Assembly (NCBI RefSeq): GCF_905175385.1
Contig: NZ_HG992749.1
Span: forward strand, 930,001-994,000
DNA from: Vibrio sp. B1FLJ16
Lineage (GTDB): Bacteria > Pseudomonadota > Gammaproteobacteria > Enterobacterales > Vibrionaceae
DNA length: 64,000 bases
Direction: 5' to 3'
This document shows, piece by piece, positions 46,537 to 55,158 of this stretch; position 1 is the stretch's first letter, and each line of letters opens with the position of its first letter. The position numbers and the translations under genes were made by a program. The notes under the pieces were generated by a model. It worked only from the letters and a program-made list of their open reading frames with translations, was not told where the DNA came from and searched no databases.

Positions 46537-47526
46537 ATGCGTACAGCGAAGATTTACCGTTACTGTCTCCCAATGGACAGTGGCGTAATACTACGTGATA
46601 ACAAATTAACGGAACGTATCGGCTACATTGTCGAGTTGTCAGAGGATGGACAGACTGGTCTGGGTGAAGTCGCACCGTTGGCCGGATTTAGCTTAGAAAG
46701 CACAGATGAAGCGGGGATACAGCTTCAGGATCAGGCTGAACGTTGGGTTGCCGGACTACCAATTGATTACGCCAACATGTACCCATCTGTGGCGTTTGGT
46801 TTGTCTATGGCTCAGCTGGAGTTGTCCGGTGAGTTACCGCGTGAAGGTAAATACCAGACCGCGCCTTTGTGTGTCGGTGACCCTGACGACTTGATCCGAA
46901 AGCTGGACGAGATGGGCGGTGAAAAAGTTGCCAAAGTAAAAGTGGGACTTTATGAGCCGATTAGAGACGGTATGCTGGTGAACCTGTTTCTGGAATCCAT
47001 TCCTCAACTCACTTTACGACTTGATGCAAATCGCGCCTGGACACCAGAAAAAGCGCAGGAGTTCGCTAAGTACGTGACCCCGTCTTTACGTCAGCGAATC
47101 TCATTCTTAGAAGAGCCTTGTCGCTCTCCAGGCCATAGTTTGTCGTTCGCTATTAATACCGGCATTGCGATTGCGTGGGATGAGACTTTACAGGATGCGG
47201 CTCGTCGTGAGGATTTCAGACTTGAAGACCTGACCGGTGTAAAAGCAGTAATTATTAAACCGACTCTGCTTGGCTCAATCGGTTTCTGTATAAAACTGAT
47301 AGAGAAAGCAAAGTCGCTGGGTATGAAAGCGGTCATTAGCTCAAGTATTGAATCCAGTTTAGGCCTTACTCAACTTGCACGTTTTGCCAAGTGGCAACTG
47401 CCGGATGAAGTGCCTGGTCTAGATACAATTGGCTTATTTAAAGCGCAATTGGATCGCGGCTGGCCGAAGTGCGAGCTTCCTATAATTCCGCTGACTGAGC
47501 AGGAGTTAGTGTGGTATTCAGCATAG
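46537..47526 (+). CDS. menC: o-Succinylbenzoate synthase MenC
   Basis: 329 residues from the second of two adjacent ATGs (46534/46537), which has the better distance to AGGAG. Enolase-superfamily dehydratase: catalytic KVKVG lysines, RLDANRAW, SFLEEPC and AWDE metal ligands, and a second lysine in VIIKPTLLGS. Its end overlaps menE by 16 bp. Confidence 0.94.
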   Translation: MRTAKIYRYCLPMDSGVILRDNKLTERIGYIVELSEDGQTGLGEVAPLAGFSLESTDEAGIQLQDQAERWVAGLPIDYANMYPSVAFGLSMAQLELSGELPREGKYQTAPLCVGDPDDLIRKLDEMGGEKVAKVKVGLYEPIRDGMLVNLFLESIPQLTLRLDANRAWTPEKAQEFAKYVTPSLRQRISFLEEPCRSPGHSLSFAINTGIAIAWDETLQDAARREDFRLEDLTGVKAVIIKPTLLGSIGFCIKLIEKAKSLGMKAVISSSIESSLGLTQLARFAKWQLPDEVPGLDTIGLFKAQLDRGWPKCELPIIPLTEQELVWYSA

Positions 47527-48944
47527 ACAATGTTGCAATTGCACCTTGGAAATACTGGGCTCAATCGAGCCCATTTTCGATTGCTCTTGAGACGCCGGAT
47601 GAGGCTCTGAACTGGCAGCAACTTGAATCCCGAATCAGTCAATACGCATCTTACTTGCAGCAACAAGGCATAACTGGCGGCGATGTGATTACGTTAGTCG
47701 GCAAAAATCAACCAGAATCGGTGCTGCTCTATCTTGCAGCTCAGGAAATTGGGGTGATGGTTGCATTGACGATGCCACAGCCGTTAGAAAGTCTTAAAAC
47801 CAAGCTCGACACGCTCTATAAACTGAATCAGCGCCGTTATGTTTGGTTTGCCAATGACGGAGTAAAACCGTATTCGAAATCGGAGCTTAGCGCACTGAAC
47901 TGCAGTTTGCTTTTTCCTTTACAAGCTCAGACTCAATTATCGAACGATGGGGTAGCAGGTGATTATTACCATGATAACTCTGCCTCTGTCGTATTCACCT
48001 CCGGTTCGACTGGAATGCCAAAAGCGGTTGTTCACACACACCGGCAACACTTTGCTTCTGCACAGGGTCTGTTAAGGGAATTTAAGTTTACTGGGCAGGA
48101 TAGCTGGCTATTGTCTCTGCCTCTTTATCATGTTTCCGGTCTGGCGATTGTCTACCGCTGGCTTTATGCTGGGGCAAGGTTGAAAGTAGGCTCGGGTAAT
48201 CTGGCTCACGACATACGAGATGTTTCGCATGCTTCCTTGGTTTCCACTCAGCTCAAGCGTTTACTGGATGATAAGGCCGCGTTGTCTTTGTCTCATGTGT
48301 TACTGGGTGGCAGTCATGTTGAGCATGAGCTGGCACTAAGAGCATCAAAACATGGGATTGAAACTTGGTTGGGTTATGGCATGACGGAAGCCGCGTCTAC
48401 AGTCACAGCAAAGCAAATCGACAATGTCAGTAATGCTGGGCACTTACTCCAAAACCGGGAAATAAAACTGCTCGGGCAACGTATTTATATCGGTGGTCAG
48501 ACATTAGCTTCTGGCTACTTTTATCAAGGTGAGATTACACCGCTGGTGGATGAGTCCGGTTGGTTTGACAGTAAAGATTTAGGTGAATGGCAGGGTGATG
48601 AGCTCAAGATTATTGGCAGGGCTGACAATCAGTTTATTTCTGGCGGTGAGAATATTCACTGCGAAGAAATTGAAGCGGCACTTAACCAAATCGAGAGCGT
48701 CGTTCAAAGCATAGTGGTGCCAATTGGAGACGCTGAGTTTGGTTTCAGACCTGTTGCTGTTATTCAAACCAACAACTTGCTGAGCAAACAGGACTATGAG
48801 CATTACTTAAAAGCTAAGCTGGAAAAGTTTAAATGGCCAGTGGCGTATTACGCGCTTTCGCCAGCCTTACTTGAGGGTGGAATAAAAGTGTCGCGCAAAG
48901 CTGTGAAAGATTGGCTAATAGACGAGCGGAATAAGACTCCCTGA
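47511..48944 (+). CDS. menE: o-Succinylbenzoate-CoA ligase MenE
   Basis: 477 residues, GTG start with AGGAG 5 bp upstream inside menC. ANL adenylating enzyme: P-loop FTSGSTGMPKAVVHTH, WLGYGMTEAAS, DLGEWQGDELKIIGRADNQF and the C-terminal lysine region EGGIKVSRKAVKDW. Activates o-succinylbenzoate with CoA, feeding MenB. Last gene of the operon. Confidence 0.95.
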   Translation: MVFSIDNVAIAPWKYWAQSSPFSIALETPDEALNWQQLESRISQYASYLQQQGITGGDVITLVGKNQPESVLLYLAAQEIGVMVALTMPQPLESLKTKLDTLYKLNQRRYVWFANDGVKPYSKSELSALNCSLLFPLQAQTQLSNDGVAGDYYHDNSASVVFTSGSTGMPKAVVHTHRQHFASAQGLLREFKFTGQDSWLLSLPLYHVSGLAIVYRWLYAGARLKVGSGNLAHDIRDVSHASLVSTQLKRLLDDKAALSLSHVLLGGSHVEHELALRASKHGIETWLGYGMTEAASTVTAKQIDNVSNAGHLLQNREIKLLGQRIYIGGQTLASGYFYQGEITPLVDESGWFDSKDLGEWQGDELKIIGRADNQFISGGENIHCEEIEAALNQIESVVQSIVVPIGDAEFGFRPVAVIQTNNLLSKQDYEHYLKAKLEKFKWPVAYYALSPALLEGGIKVSRKAVKDWLIDERNKTP

Positions 48945-49028
48945 AGTAAGGTTAGTCAATTTGGCTATGTATTAGTATGAAAGGGAATTTCGTATCCTTA
49001 TAACACTGAATCATAATTACGCCTCGAT

Positions 49029-49235
49029 ATGGAGTGTAAAGGAATAAAGTTCAGTATGGTCAAAACGGCATTAATAGCGGCAATTTTGCTACAGATAGTC
49101 GTGTCCCTGATCAGTGAAGGGTTAGCGAAATCTTTAGCTGAACTGAGCGCATTTATCATTACCATCGCTTTGGTCTTTTTCCATCACCAACAACGCAGAC
49201 CCCCCGCAGATAAGGCCGATTCAAATAGCGTTTAA
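49029..49235 (+). CDS. Small two-helix membrane protein, hypothetical
   Basis: 68 residues (or 59 from ATG 49056). Two hydrophobic stretches, KTALIAAILLQIVVSLI and LAELSAFIITIALVFF, with a short polar hairpin between and a basic, Pro-rich C-terminus (HHQQRRPPADK). Composition is membrane-protein-like rather than random, and AAGGA lies between the two starts. Family not recognised. It sits alone between menE and the MITE-like element. Confidence 0.5.
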   Translation: MECKGIKFSMVKTALIAAILLQIVVSLISEGLAKSLAELSAFIITIALVFFHHQQRRPPADKADSNSV

Positions 49236-49272
49236 GTGTCAGCTTTTACGGTCTATTTTGACCGGTATTAGC

Positions 49273-49541
49273 TAGGGTCTGTTGACCTTTCGAGCTGATT
49301 TTTGCAGCAGTTTGTGGGTTCTTTATACAAGGCAGAGGCTTTGAAATGTAGTTGCCCTACCTAATAAGCCGATAACGCAGTAGAAAGGAACCACAAACGC
49401 TGCCCGAAGGGTTCAGCTAAAAGCGTTTTACTCTTTGTTGAGAGGTGTTTTGCTTAGAATGACTAGGCTACAAACCTCTCGCCGCGATTAAAACGCTTTT
49501 ATCTCGAACAAAATTTAACCGCGAAAGGTCAACAGACCCTA
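49273..49541. mobile_element. 269-bp MITE-like element with perfect 20-bp terminal inverted repeats
   Basis: Left end TAGGGTCTGTTGACCTTTCG (49273-49292); the right end (49522-49541) is its exact reverse complement. Both outermost TA pairs could be a target duplication, as for IS630/Tc1-type insertions. There is no transposase gene. The interior is built of nested inverted repeats: GCAGC-GTTTGTGG with CCACAAACGCTGC, AAAAGCGTTTTA with TAAAACGCTTTT, and GAGAGGT with ACCTCTC. The element would fold into two large hairpins. Its right end overlaps the 3' end of the YeiH-family gene. Confidence 0.85.
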
Positions 49542-50467
49542 ATGATTAGCCAGGTCAGTGAAATCACAGAAACCAGCACCCACAAACTCACACCAAACAG
49601 TAGCGGCTTCGCGCCTGCAGACATCAGCTTCGAGACCGAAATACTGCAGCCAATCAAAAACAAACACACAACCAATGCTTGCTTCGCAACCGTAAAGACA
49701 CCGTGATAGATCACCTCGAACTGAGGTAACAAGTCGCTGAACGCGATCGCTGCACAATACCAAAAGATAAAGTAAGGGATCGCCAACTTGCCTGAACCGT
49801 CTTCTCTGTTACCTCGGGAGAAGATCACTGCACTGATTAACGCGACAGGAATAATCCAAAGCGCGCGTGCGAGTTTTAGAGTTGTCGCTGTGGTAAGTGC
49901 TTCCTCACCATATGCAGAAGCAGCGCCAACCACTGAAGACGTATCATGGATGGCAATAGCAGCCCATGTTCCGAATGTTTGTTGGTCTAAACCCAGAGCG
50001 TGGCCGATAACAGGAAACACAAACAGAGCAATAGAGTTAAGAACGAACACAGTAGCTAGCGCCAAACCAATCTGCTCATCTTTGGCCTTAATAGCAGGCG
50101 CAACTGCAGCAATGGCACTACCGCCGCAAATCGCGGTACCAGATGAAATTAAGTACGCCGTTGTCGTTTCCAACTTAATAGTTTTAGCAATGAGTGAACC
50201 AATCACTAGTGTGCCGATAATCGTTACTATGATGAGACCGATACCATCCGATGTGACCGCAAGTGCCTGTTCGAAATTAATACCGAAGCCTAGTCCAATG
50301 ATTGAATAAGAGAGCAGTTTTTTAGTTAAGGATGCGAGCGGCAGCTCTTTAGGCACAAAGCCCAGGCTCGCCAGCAAAAAGCCGATTACCAGTGCAATAG
50401 GAGAGGTTATCAGTGGGGTCAGGCAAAAAAGCAGTGCCAGTCCGAATAGGAGGTACTTTTTATTCAA
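49529..50467 (-). CDS. YeiH/UPF0324-family putative sulfate exporter, C-terminus altered by MITE
   Basis: 312 residues from TTG 50467. The frame continues upstream to ATG 50569, but that extension (polar, unlike the family) probably contains the promoter. About ten membrane helices; family blocks [34 protein letters not shown] and [16 protein letters not shown] (near 185-200). The family is annotated as putative sulfate or sulfonate exporters; substrate is unproven. The last three residues (R-V-C) and the TGA stop are read from the terminal repeat of the adjacent element, so the native C-terminus has been replaced. Confidence 0.8.
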   Translation of the reverse strand: MNKKYLLFGLALLFCLTPLITSPIALVIGFLLASLGFVPKELPLASLTKKLLSYSIIGLGFGINFEQALAVTSDGIGLIIVTIIGTLVIGSLIAKTIKLETTTAYLISSGTAICGGSAIAAVAPAIKAKDEQIGLALATVFVLNSIALFVFPVIGHALGLDQQTFGTWAAIAIHDTSSVVGAASAYGEEALTTATTLKLARALWIIPVALISAVIFSRGNREDGSGKLAIPYFIFWYCAAIAFSDLLPQFEVIYHGVFTVAKQALVVCLFLIGCSISVSKLMSAGAKPLLFGVSLWVLVSVISLTWLIIRVC

Positions 50468-50612
50468 GGCTAATTGTTCGTTGTTGTTTTTTATAATCGC
50501 GAGTATATCGCATCGTTTATGGTCAGTTTGTCTTAATGATTTGAACACATGTTCAGATATTCTAAACATATGCTCGCATTCATTATATCAGGGGGCAACA
50601 GATCCAAGACAG

Positions 50613-52487
50613 TTAACGCCAGTCTCCCCGAAGGTCTCGTACTTTCTCAAACATTAACTGAGCGGTCGCATTACTCGGCTGGACTGGTTCTCCGGCCTCG
50701 ATCTCCAGCTTTGACCAGAACCTATTAGGTAACCCTTTACAGGCACGGCCTTTATATCGACTGAAGTAGCTGCCCCATAATCCTTTCAGTGCTACAGGGA
50801 TCACAGGTACAGGGCTTCGGCGCAATATGATATCAATGCCACGCATAAACTCGTTGATCTCTCCGTCAGAGGTGAGTTTCCCTTCAGGAAAAATACACAC
50901 GATATCACCGGCTGCGAGCGCTTGTTCGACTTCAGTGAATGCTCTTCGGATAGAAATCCTGTTGTTCGCTGAAATGGGGATGACACCTGTGCGACGCAGG
51001 AAGCCCCTAATTGGTTTCAGATTGGCATAGTCCTCTTCCATTACAAAGCGGATTAACCGGGGACATACCGCACTTAGCAGCAGCGCGTCCATATAACTGA
51101 CATGGTTAGCTACGATTAGCGCACCACCTTGCTCTGGTAAGTTATGCAGGTTTTTATGTTTTACCCGGTAGATGGTATGAGTCAGTACCCAAACGACAAA
51201 ACGCACCACAAAGACAGGGATCTGCATGAAGAGGTAGGCGGCAATAAGGAAGTTCAAAATCGACAGCAGGGCAAATAACTGGGGAATTGTCATCTCCAGC
51301 ACGCTTAGGCAGACAATACCCAGAACGGCACTTCCTACCATAAACATTGAGTTAAAGATGTTGAGACCGGCGATGACCTGCGCACGCTCTGTTTCTTTTG
51401 CTCTATGCTGCATTAACGCGTAGAGAGGAACGATAAATAATCCGCCCGATGCGCCAATCAAAAGCAAATAGACAAATAGCGGCCAGAATTCTCTGTAGTT
51501 AATAAATTCGCCAAAAGTCTGGAACTGTGGTAGTTCAGCTGGCACCGATGTCGCCATCAGGTAGCCAAAAATAGTAATGCCCAAAGCGCCAATAGGAACG
51601 ATACCGACTTCAATCCGGTGATTGGAAATCCAGTTACAGATTAGTGAGCCCAAAGCGATACCGACTGAAAATAGTGCCAGCAGGAATGAAACCGCACTCT
51701 CTGTACCGTTGAGGTACACCTTGGTGAAGTTTGGAAATTGAGTCAGATAAGCTGCGCCTAAGAACCAGAACCAACTGATTGCCATGATGCACTGGAATAC
51801 AATCCGGTCTGATTTACAGATTGAAAGTGTGTGTTTGGTTTGCTTATAGGGCTGCCAGCGGAACGTAAGGTTTGGCGCACTTGCTGCTGAAAACGGAATG
51901 AAGCGGCTGGATAAGTAGCCCAGCAGAGCAAACAATACAACACTGAACGCAGCGATGTATTTGGCATTCTCGGATGAGGCGATAATACCAGCGCCAAGGG
52001 TGCCGATTAAAATGGCGATAAAAGTACCGGCTTCAACCAGTGCGTTGCCGGGAACTAACTCTTTATCGTTCAGGTTTTGTGGTAACAGGGCGTACTTTAC
52101 AGGGCCAAAAAAGGCAGATTGTGTCCCCATCAAAAACAGCAGTAACAGCAATACGCCATAACTTTCTGTGATAAAACCAATTGCGCCTAACAGCATAATT
52201 GCAATTTCAAAGAGCTTTACTTTGCGGATAAACCAGGACTTTTCATACTTATCCGCTAAAACGCCCGCAGACGCAGAGAAAAGGAAAAAAGGGAGAATGA
52301 ATAATCCAGCGGCTAAATTGATGAATAAGTTACTGGAAACTGGTAACGCACCGGCACCAGCAAAGGCGACAAAAAGCAGTAATACATTCTTAAAGATGTT
52401 GTCATTGAAAGCGCCGAAAAACTGAGTAATGAAGTAAGGCAGGAACTTTCTTTGTCTTAGCAAGGAGGGATGTCGGTCAGATGACAT
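50613..52487 (-). CDS. MFS lysophospholipid flippase-acyltransferase fusion (LplT-PlsC-like)
   Basis: 624 residues. N-terminal MFS domain (about 1-405, 10-12 helices, starting FLPYFITQFFGAFNDNIFKN as in LplT) fused to a 1-acylglycerol-phosphate acyltransferase domain (about 430-624) with block I NHVSYMDALL, a central RFVMEEDYA...G.IPI stretch and FPEGKLTSDG. Resembles LplT-Aas without the acyl-ACP synthetase part. Likely imports and re-acylates lysophospholipids at the inner membrane. The upstream TetR gene is 12 bp away in the same orientation. Confidence 0.88.
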   Translation of the reverse strand: MSSDRHPSLLRQRKFLPYFITQFFGAFNDNIFKNVLLLFVAFAGAGALPVSSNLFINLAAGLFILPFFLFSASAGVLADKYEKSWFIRKVKLFEIAIMLLGAIGFITESYGVLLLLLFLMGTQSAFFGPVKYALLPQNLNDKELVPGNALVEAGTFIAILIGTLGAGIIASSENAKYIAAFSVVLFALLGYLSSRFIPFSAASAPNLTFRWQPYKQTKHTLSICKSDRIVFQCIMAISWFWFLGAAYLTQFPNFTKVYLNGTESAVSFLLALFSVGIALGSLICNWISNHRIEVGIVPIGALGITIFGYLMATSVPAELPQFQTFGEFINYREFWPLFVYLLLIGASGGLFIVPLYALMQHRAKETERAQVIAGLNIFNSMFMVGSAVLGIVCLSVLEMTIPQLFALLSILNFLIAAYLFMQIPVFVVRFVVWVLTHTIYRVKHKNLHNLPEQGGALIVANHVSYMDALLLSAVCPRLIRFVMEEDYANLKPIRGFLRRTGVIPISANNRISIRRAFTEVEQALAAGDIVCIFPEGKLTSDGEINEFMRGIDIILRRSPVPVIPVALKGLWGSYFSRYKGRACKGLPNRFWSKLEIEAGEPVQPSNATAQLMFEKVRDLRGDWR

Positions 52488-52499
52488 TTAAAAGCCTTA

Positions 52500-53090
52500 T
52501 TACCAGTTAGTGAGATAGTTCGACAATAGGTTGTGAATTAATGCTTTGCCGTCAACGACTTCACTAGAAAAAAACTTATCATCAACACTAAGTAAAGTAA
52601 TGCCATGTACGCCTGACCATAATACGCGACTGGCTTGAATGACTTCCGATTCTGTACGGTGCGGAGCAAGTTGTGCAAGCAGTGACTCTAACATGCCTGT
52701 CATGCCGTCAATGCGTTTGGCGTGCCATTCCGGAAGTTCGGCCCCGTTCATGCTGTGCTCAAAGACCAGTTGCCAGCGGTATGGATGTTTTTGGGCAAAA
52801 TCGTGGTAGCAGTAGGCCAGTTTAAAAAGTGTCTCGTAGGCGTCTTTACTATTACTAGTGGCTTCTAGTGAGGCTTGTGATAATTCATCGAGAGTCTGGG
52901 CAACAGCGTGTAAAAGTAACAAGTTATAGTTACCAAAAATGTTAACTAATGTACTTGGCACATACCCGATCATATTGGCGATTTTACGAAGGCTGAGCTC
53001 ATGATAGGAGTTTTCTTCTAAAAAATCTTTTACGGTTGCCAAAGTCAGATTAACTAACTCTTCTCTGGTGTGATCGTTTCTGCGCGCCAT
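52500..53090 (-). CDS. TetR/AcrR-family transcriptional regulator
   Basis: 196 residues. N-terminal helix-turn-helix (about 8-55, LSLRKIANMIGYVPSTLVNIFGNYN) and a C-terminal ligand domain with the WHG-type pattern (SRVLWSGVHGITLLS). First gene of a two-gene operon with the LplT-PlsC-like fusion, so it probably represses both. The ligand may be a lipid or acyl compound (inference from neighbour). Confidence 0.88.
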   Translation of the reverse strand: MARRNDHTREELVNLTLATVKDFLEENSYHELSLRKIANMIGYVPSTLVNIFGNYNLLLLHAVAQTLDELSQASLEATSNSKDAYETLFKLAYCYHDFAQKHPYRWQLVFEHSMNGAELPEWHAKRIDGMTGMLESLLAQLAPHRTESEVIQASRVLWSGVHGITLLSVDDKFFSSEVVDGKALIHNLLSNYLTNW

Positions 53091-53146
53091 GTTTCAAACT
53101 GCCTTATTGAACGTTGTTCAATATGATAGTCGCCGACTTATTAGCC

Positions 53147-53160
53147 GTCAACAGACCCTA
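53147..53160 (+). repeat. 14-bp relic of the MITE-like terminus
   Basis: GTCAACAGACCCTA is identical to the outermost 14 bp of the right end of the element at 49273-49541. No opposite end is present nearby. It sits between the TetR gene and the Tim44-domain gene. Confidence 0.6.
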
Positions 53161-53345
53161 GATAAATTGGAATATAAGTTCGCAATATTCTGATACATGT
53201 CAGACCCGTTATATTGTTTTAATGAGCAGGCATACGGAGTATGATGACACTACACTTGTCTTTGACGTGCTACTGCCTGAAGCGATGAAATGTCGTATCA
53301 GTCGGTCACATTCTTGGATAACTTTCGTCAATAGTAAGGGTCATG

Positions 53346-54218
53346 ATGAAACGCATATTTTCGATTGTCGCTCTGCTGATGTTTACCGTCGCTGTAACAC
53401 CGATCGCAGAAGCGAAAAAGTTTGGTGGTGGTAAGTCTTTTGGTAAGAGTTACAAAACGGCGCCAGCGCCTAAACAGCAGCAACAAAACACAAATACAAT
53501 TGGTAAGGATCAAACCGCTAAGCCTTCTAGTAAGAAAGGTTTAATGGGTGGTTTACTTGGTGGTCTTTTAGCTGGTGGTCTGCTTGCCGCGTTCTTTGGT
53601 GGCGCTTTTGAAGGCATCCAGTTTATGGATATCCTTATTATTGGTTTGATTGCTTTCCTCATCTTCAAGCTAATGCGAGGTATGCTAGGTGCTAAGCAGG
53701 GTAGTATGAACCAGCATCGTCACCAGCCGGCATTTGGTGGTAACAACTCTAAGTTCGAACAGCCGAACACTCAAAATTTTGAGCAGCAGCCAAACGCAAA
53801 CGCGGGTGGTTTTGGTGGCTTCGGTGCGCAAACAGAAATACCACATAACTATCCACCGGGGTTTGACCAGGCAGGTTTTGTTAATGGTGCTCGCGAGCAC
53901 TATCGTATTCTGCAAGGTGCGTGGAACCACAATCAGCTAGACACGATAGAAGAGTATGTATCGCCAAGCTTGCTAGACGATCTGAAAGCTGAACGTGCAA
54001 AACTGGATGGTGAACAACATACAGATGTTATGTACGTTGACGCTGAAATAGTTCGCGCGGATTACAATGCGAACAAAGCAGAGCTTAGCTTGCAGTTCAG
54101 TGGCCGTTACCGTGATGCCGTTGAAGGTATCGAAGAAGATATCACTGATATCTGGCACTTAGAGCGTGACCTGACGGTACCAAATGCTCCTTGGCTGATT
54201 GTTGGCATCCAAGGTTAA
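53346..54218 (+). CDS. Tim44-like domain membrane protein
   Basis: 290 residues from the second of two tandem ATGs (AGGG lies 5 bp upstream of it). Signal peptide (about 1-23), Lys/Gly/Gln-rich segment, two glycine-rich hydrophobic stretches (GLMGGLLGGLLAGGLLAAFFGG; MDILIIGLIAFLIFKLMRG) and a C-terminal Tim44-like domain (about 165-290, AREHYRILQGAWNHNQLDTIEEYVSPSL...DLTVPNAPWLIVGIQ). Seen widely in Proteobacteria; function unclear. Monocistronic. Confidence 0.85.
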   Translation: MKRIFSIVALLMFTVAVTPIAEAKKFGGGKSFGKSYKTAPAPKQQQQNTNTIGKDQTAKPSSKKGLMGGLLGGLLAGGLLAAFFGGAFEGIQFMDILIIGLIAFLIFKLMRGMLGAKQGSMNQHRHQPAFGGNNSKFEQPNTQNFEQQPNANAGGFGGFGAQTEIPHNYPPGFDQAGFVNGAREHYRILQGAWNHNQLDTIEEYVSPSLLDDLKAERAKLDGEQHTDVMYVDAEIVRADYNANKAELSLQFSGRYRDAVEGIEEDITDIWHLERDLTVPNAPWLIVGIQG

Positions 54219-54250
54219 TAGCCTACAACCTTCAATTTAGTCAAAATAGA

Positions 54251-54276
54251 AATCCCGCTTATAGCGGGATTTTTTG
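54251..54276 (+). terminator. Terminator after the Tim44-domain gene
   Basis: Stem AATCCCGCT / AGCGGGATT with loop TAT, followed by TTTTTG. Confidence 0.9.
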
Positions 54277-54568
54277 TATCTGTAACTCTCCGCTATTCTA
54301 ATTCATACCAAGCTAATTAAGTACTCGACTATTTTTGCTGGCTAACATCGCTGAGAGCTGTTTAATAGATTATGCAATTAGAATAACTAGTTACTTCAGC
54401 TTGTGCCTTGCTCTAAGACTTTCCATTTGTAATAAATCCTGCGCAATACACTGATCACTGATTTACTGTGATTGGTATATAGAGAAAGTAGATAATGATT
54501 TGTTAACCGAAGCATCAGGATTATTGATAGAGCTTGGAAAGGAGTAAGGTTAATCTGGCATAGAACGA
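54277..54568. other. Intergenic region with a dispersed repeat copy
   Basis: About 290 bp without a gene. ATACCAA (54305-54311) followed after 23 bp by TTGCTGGCTAACATCGCT (54335-54352) resembles an arrangement at 63638-63684. The rest shows nothing I can name. Confidence 0.4.
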
Positions 54569-54597
54569 AAAAAGCCAGCTCGATGAGCTGGCTTTTT
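54569..54597 (-). terminator. Terminator of the tRNA-Tyr operon
   Basis: 13-bp stem (54569-54581 with 54585-54597) with core GCCAGCTC / GAGCTGGC and loop GAT; poly-T follows on the minus strand. Confidence 0.9.
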
Positions 54598-54602
54598 CAA
54601 TA

Positions 54603-54687
<85 letters not shown>

Positions 54688-54775
54688 AGGGTGTTTTTAT
54701 ACTTAGAAAAGGTTTTCCCAACACGTTTTCCAAGTGTTTCTTATAGTCTATCCAGAGGAAGATCATAAGAGAATA

Positions 54776-54860
<85 letters not shown>

Positions 54861-54923
54861 AGGGTATTTTTTATGCTTAACAAAGCAAACTTAGAAAATG
54901 TTTTCCCAACACATCTCCCAAGT

Positions 54924-54960
54924 GCGGAGCGCATCATAGCAAACTCGCTCAAGCTGTAAA
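54924..54960 (-). promoter_or_regulatory. Promoter of the tRNA-Tyr operon
   Basis: Minus-strand TTTACA (54960-54955), 16-bp spacer, TATGAT (54938-54933), followed by the GC-rich discriminator GCGCTCCGC. GC-rich discriminators are typical of stringently controlled stable-RNA promoters. Confidence 0.75.
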
Positions 54961-55158
54961 GCGTTTTTCCTGCGTTTTTGCGTTGAACGCTGCCTTTTTA
55001 GTCAAAGGTGCCAGAAAGTCAGCATTTTGTCTGTCCTTTATACAGCAGAGCACCATTCTTTTTTCGTGAATTTACAATACTTGACGTTTGGAGACGTAAC
55101 TATTGGTAATATGTAGCGAGTTTAATGACCAAAGTCTATTCGTTAAGTAACCAATAAT

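Noticed and set aside
53222..53434. 70-codon plus-strand frame before the Tim44-domain gene.
   Set aside because: Runs into the Tim44 gene in another frame; composition not protein-like.
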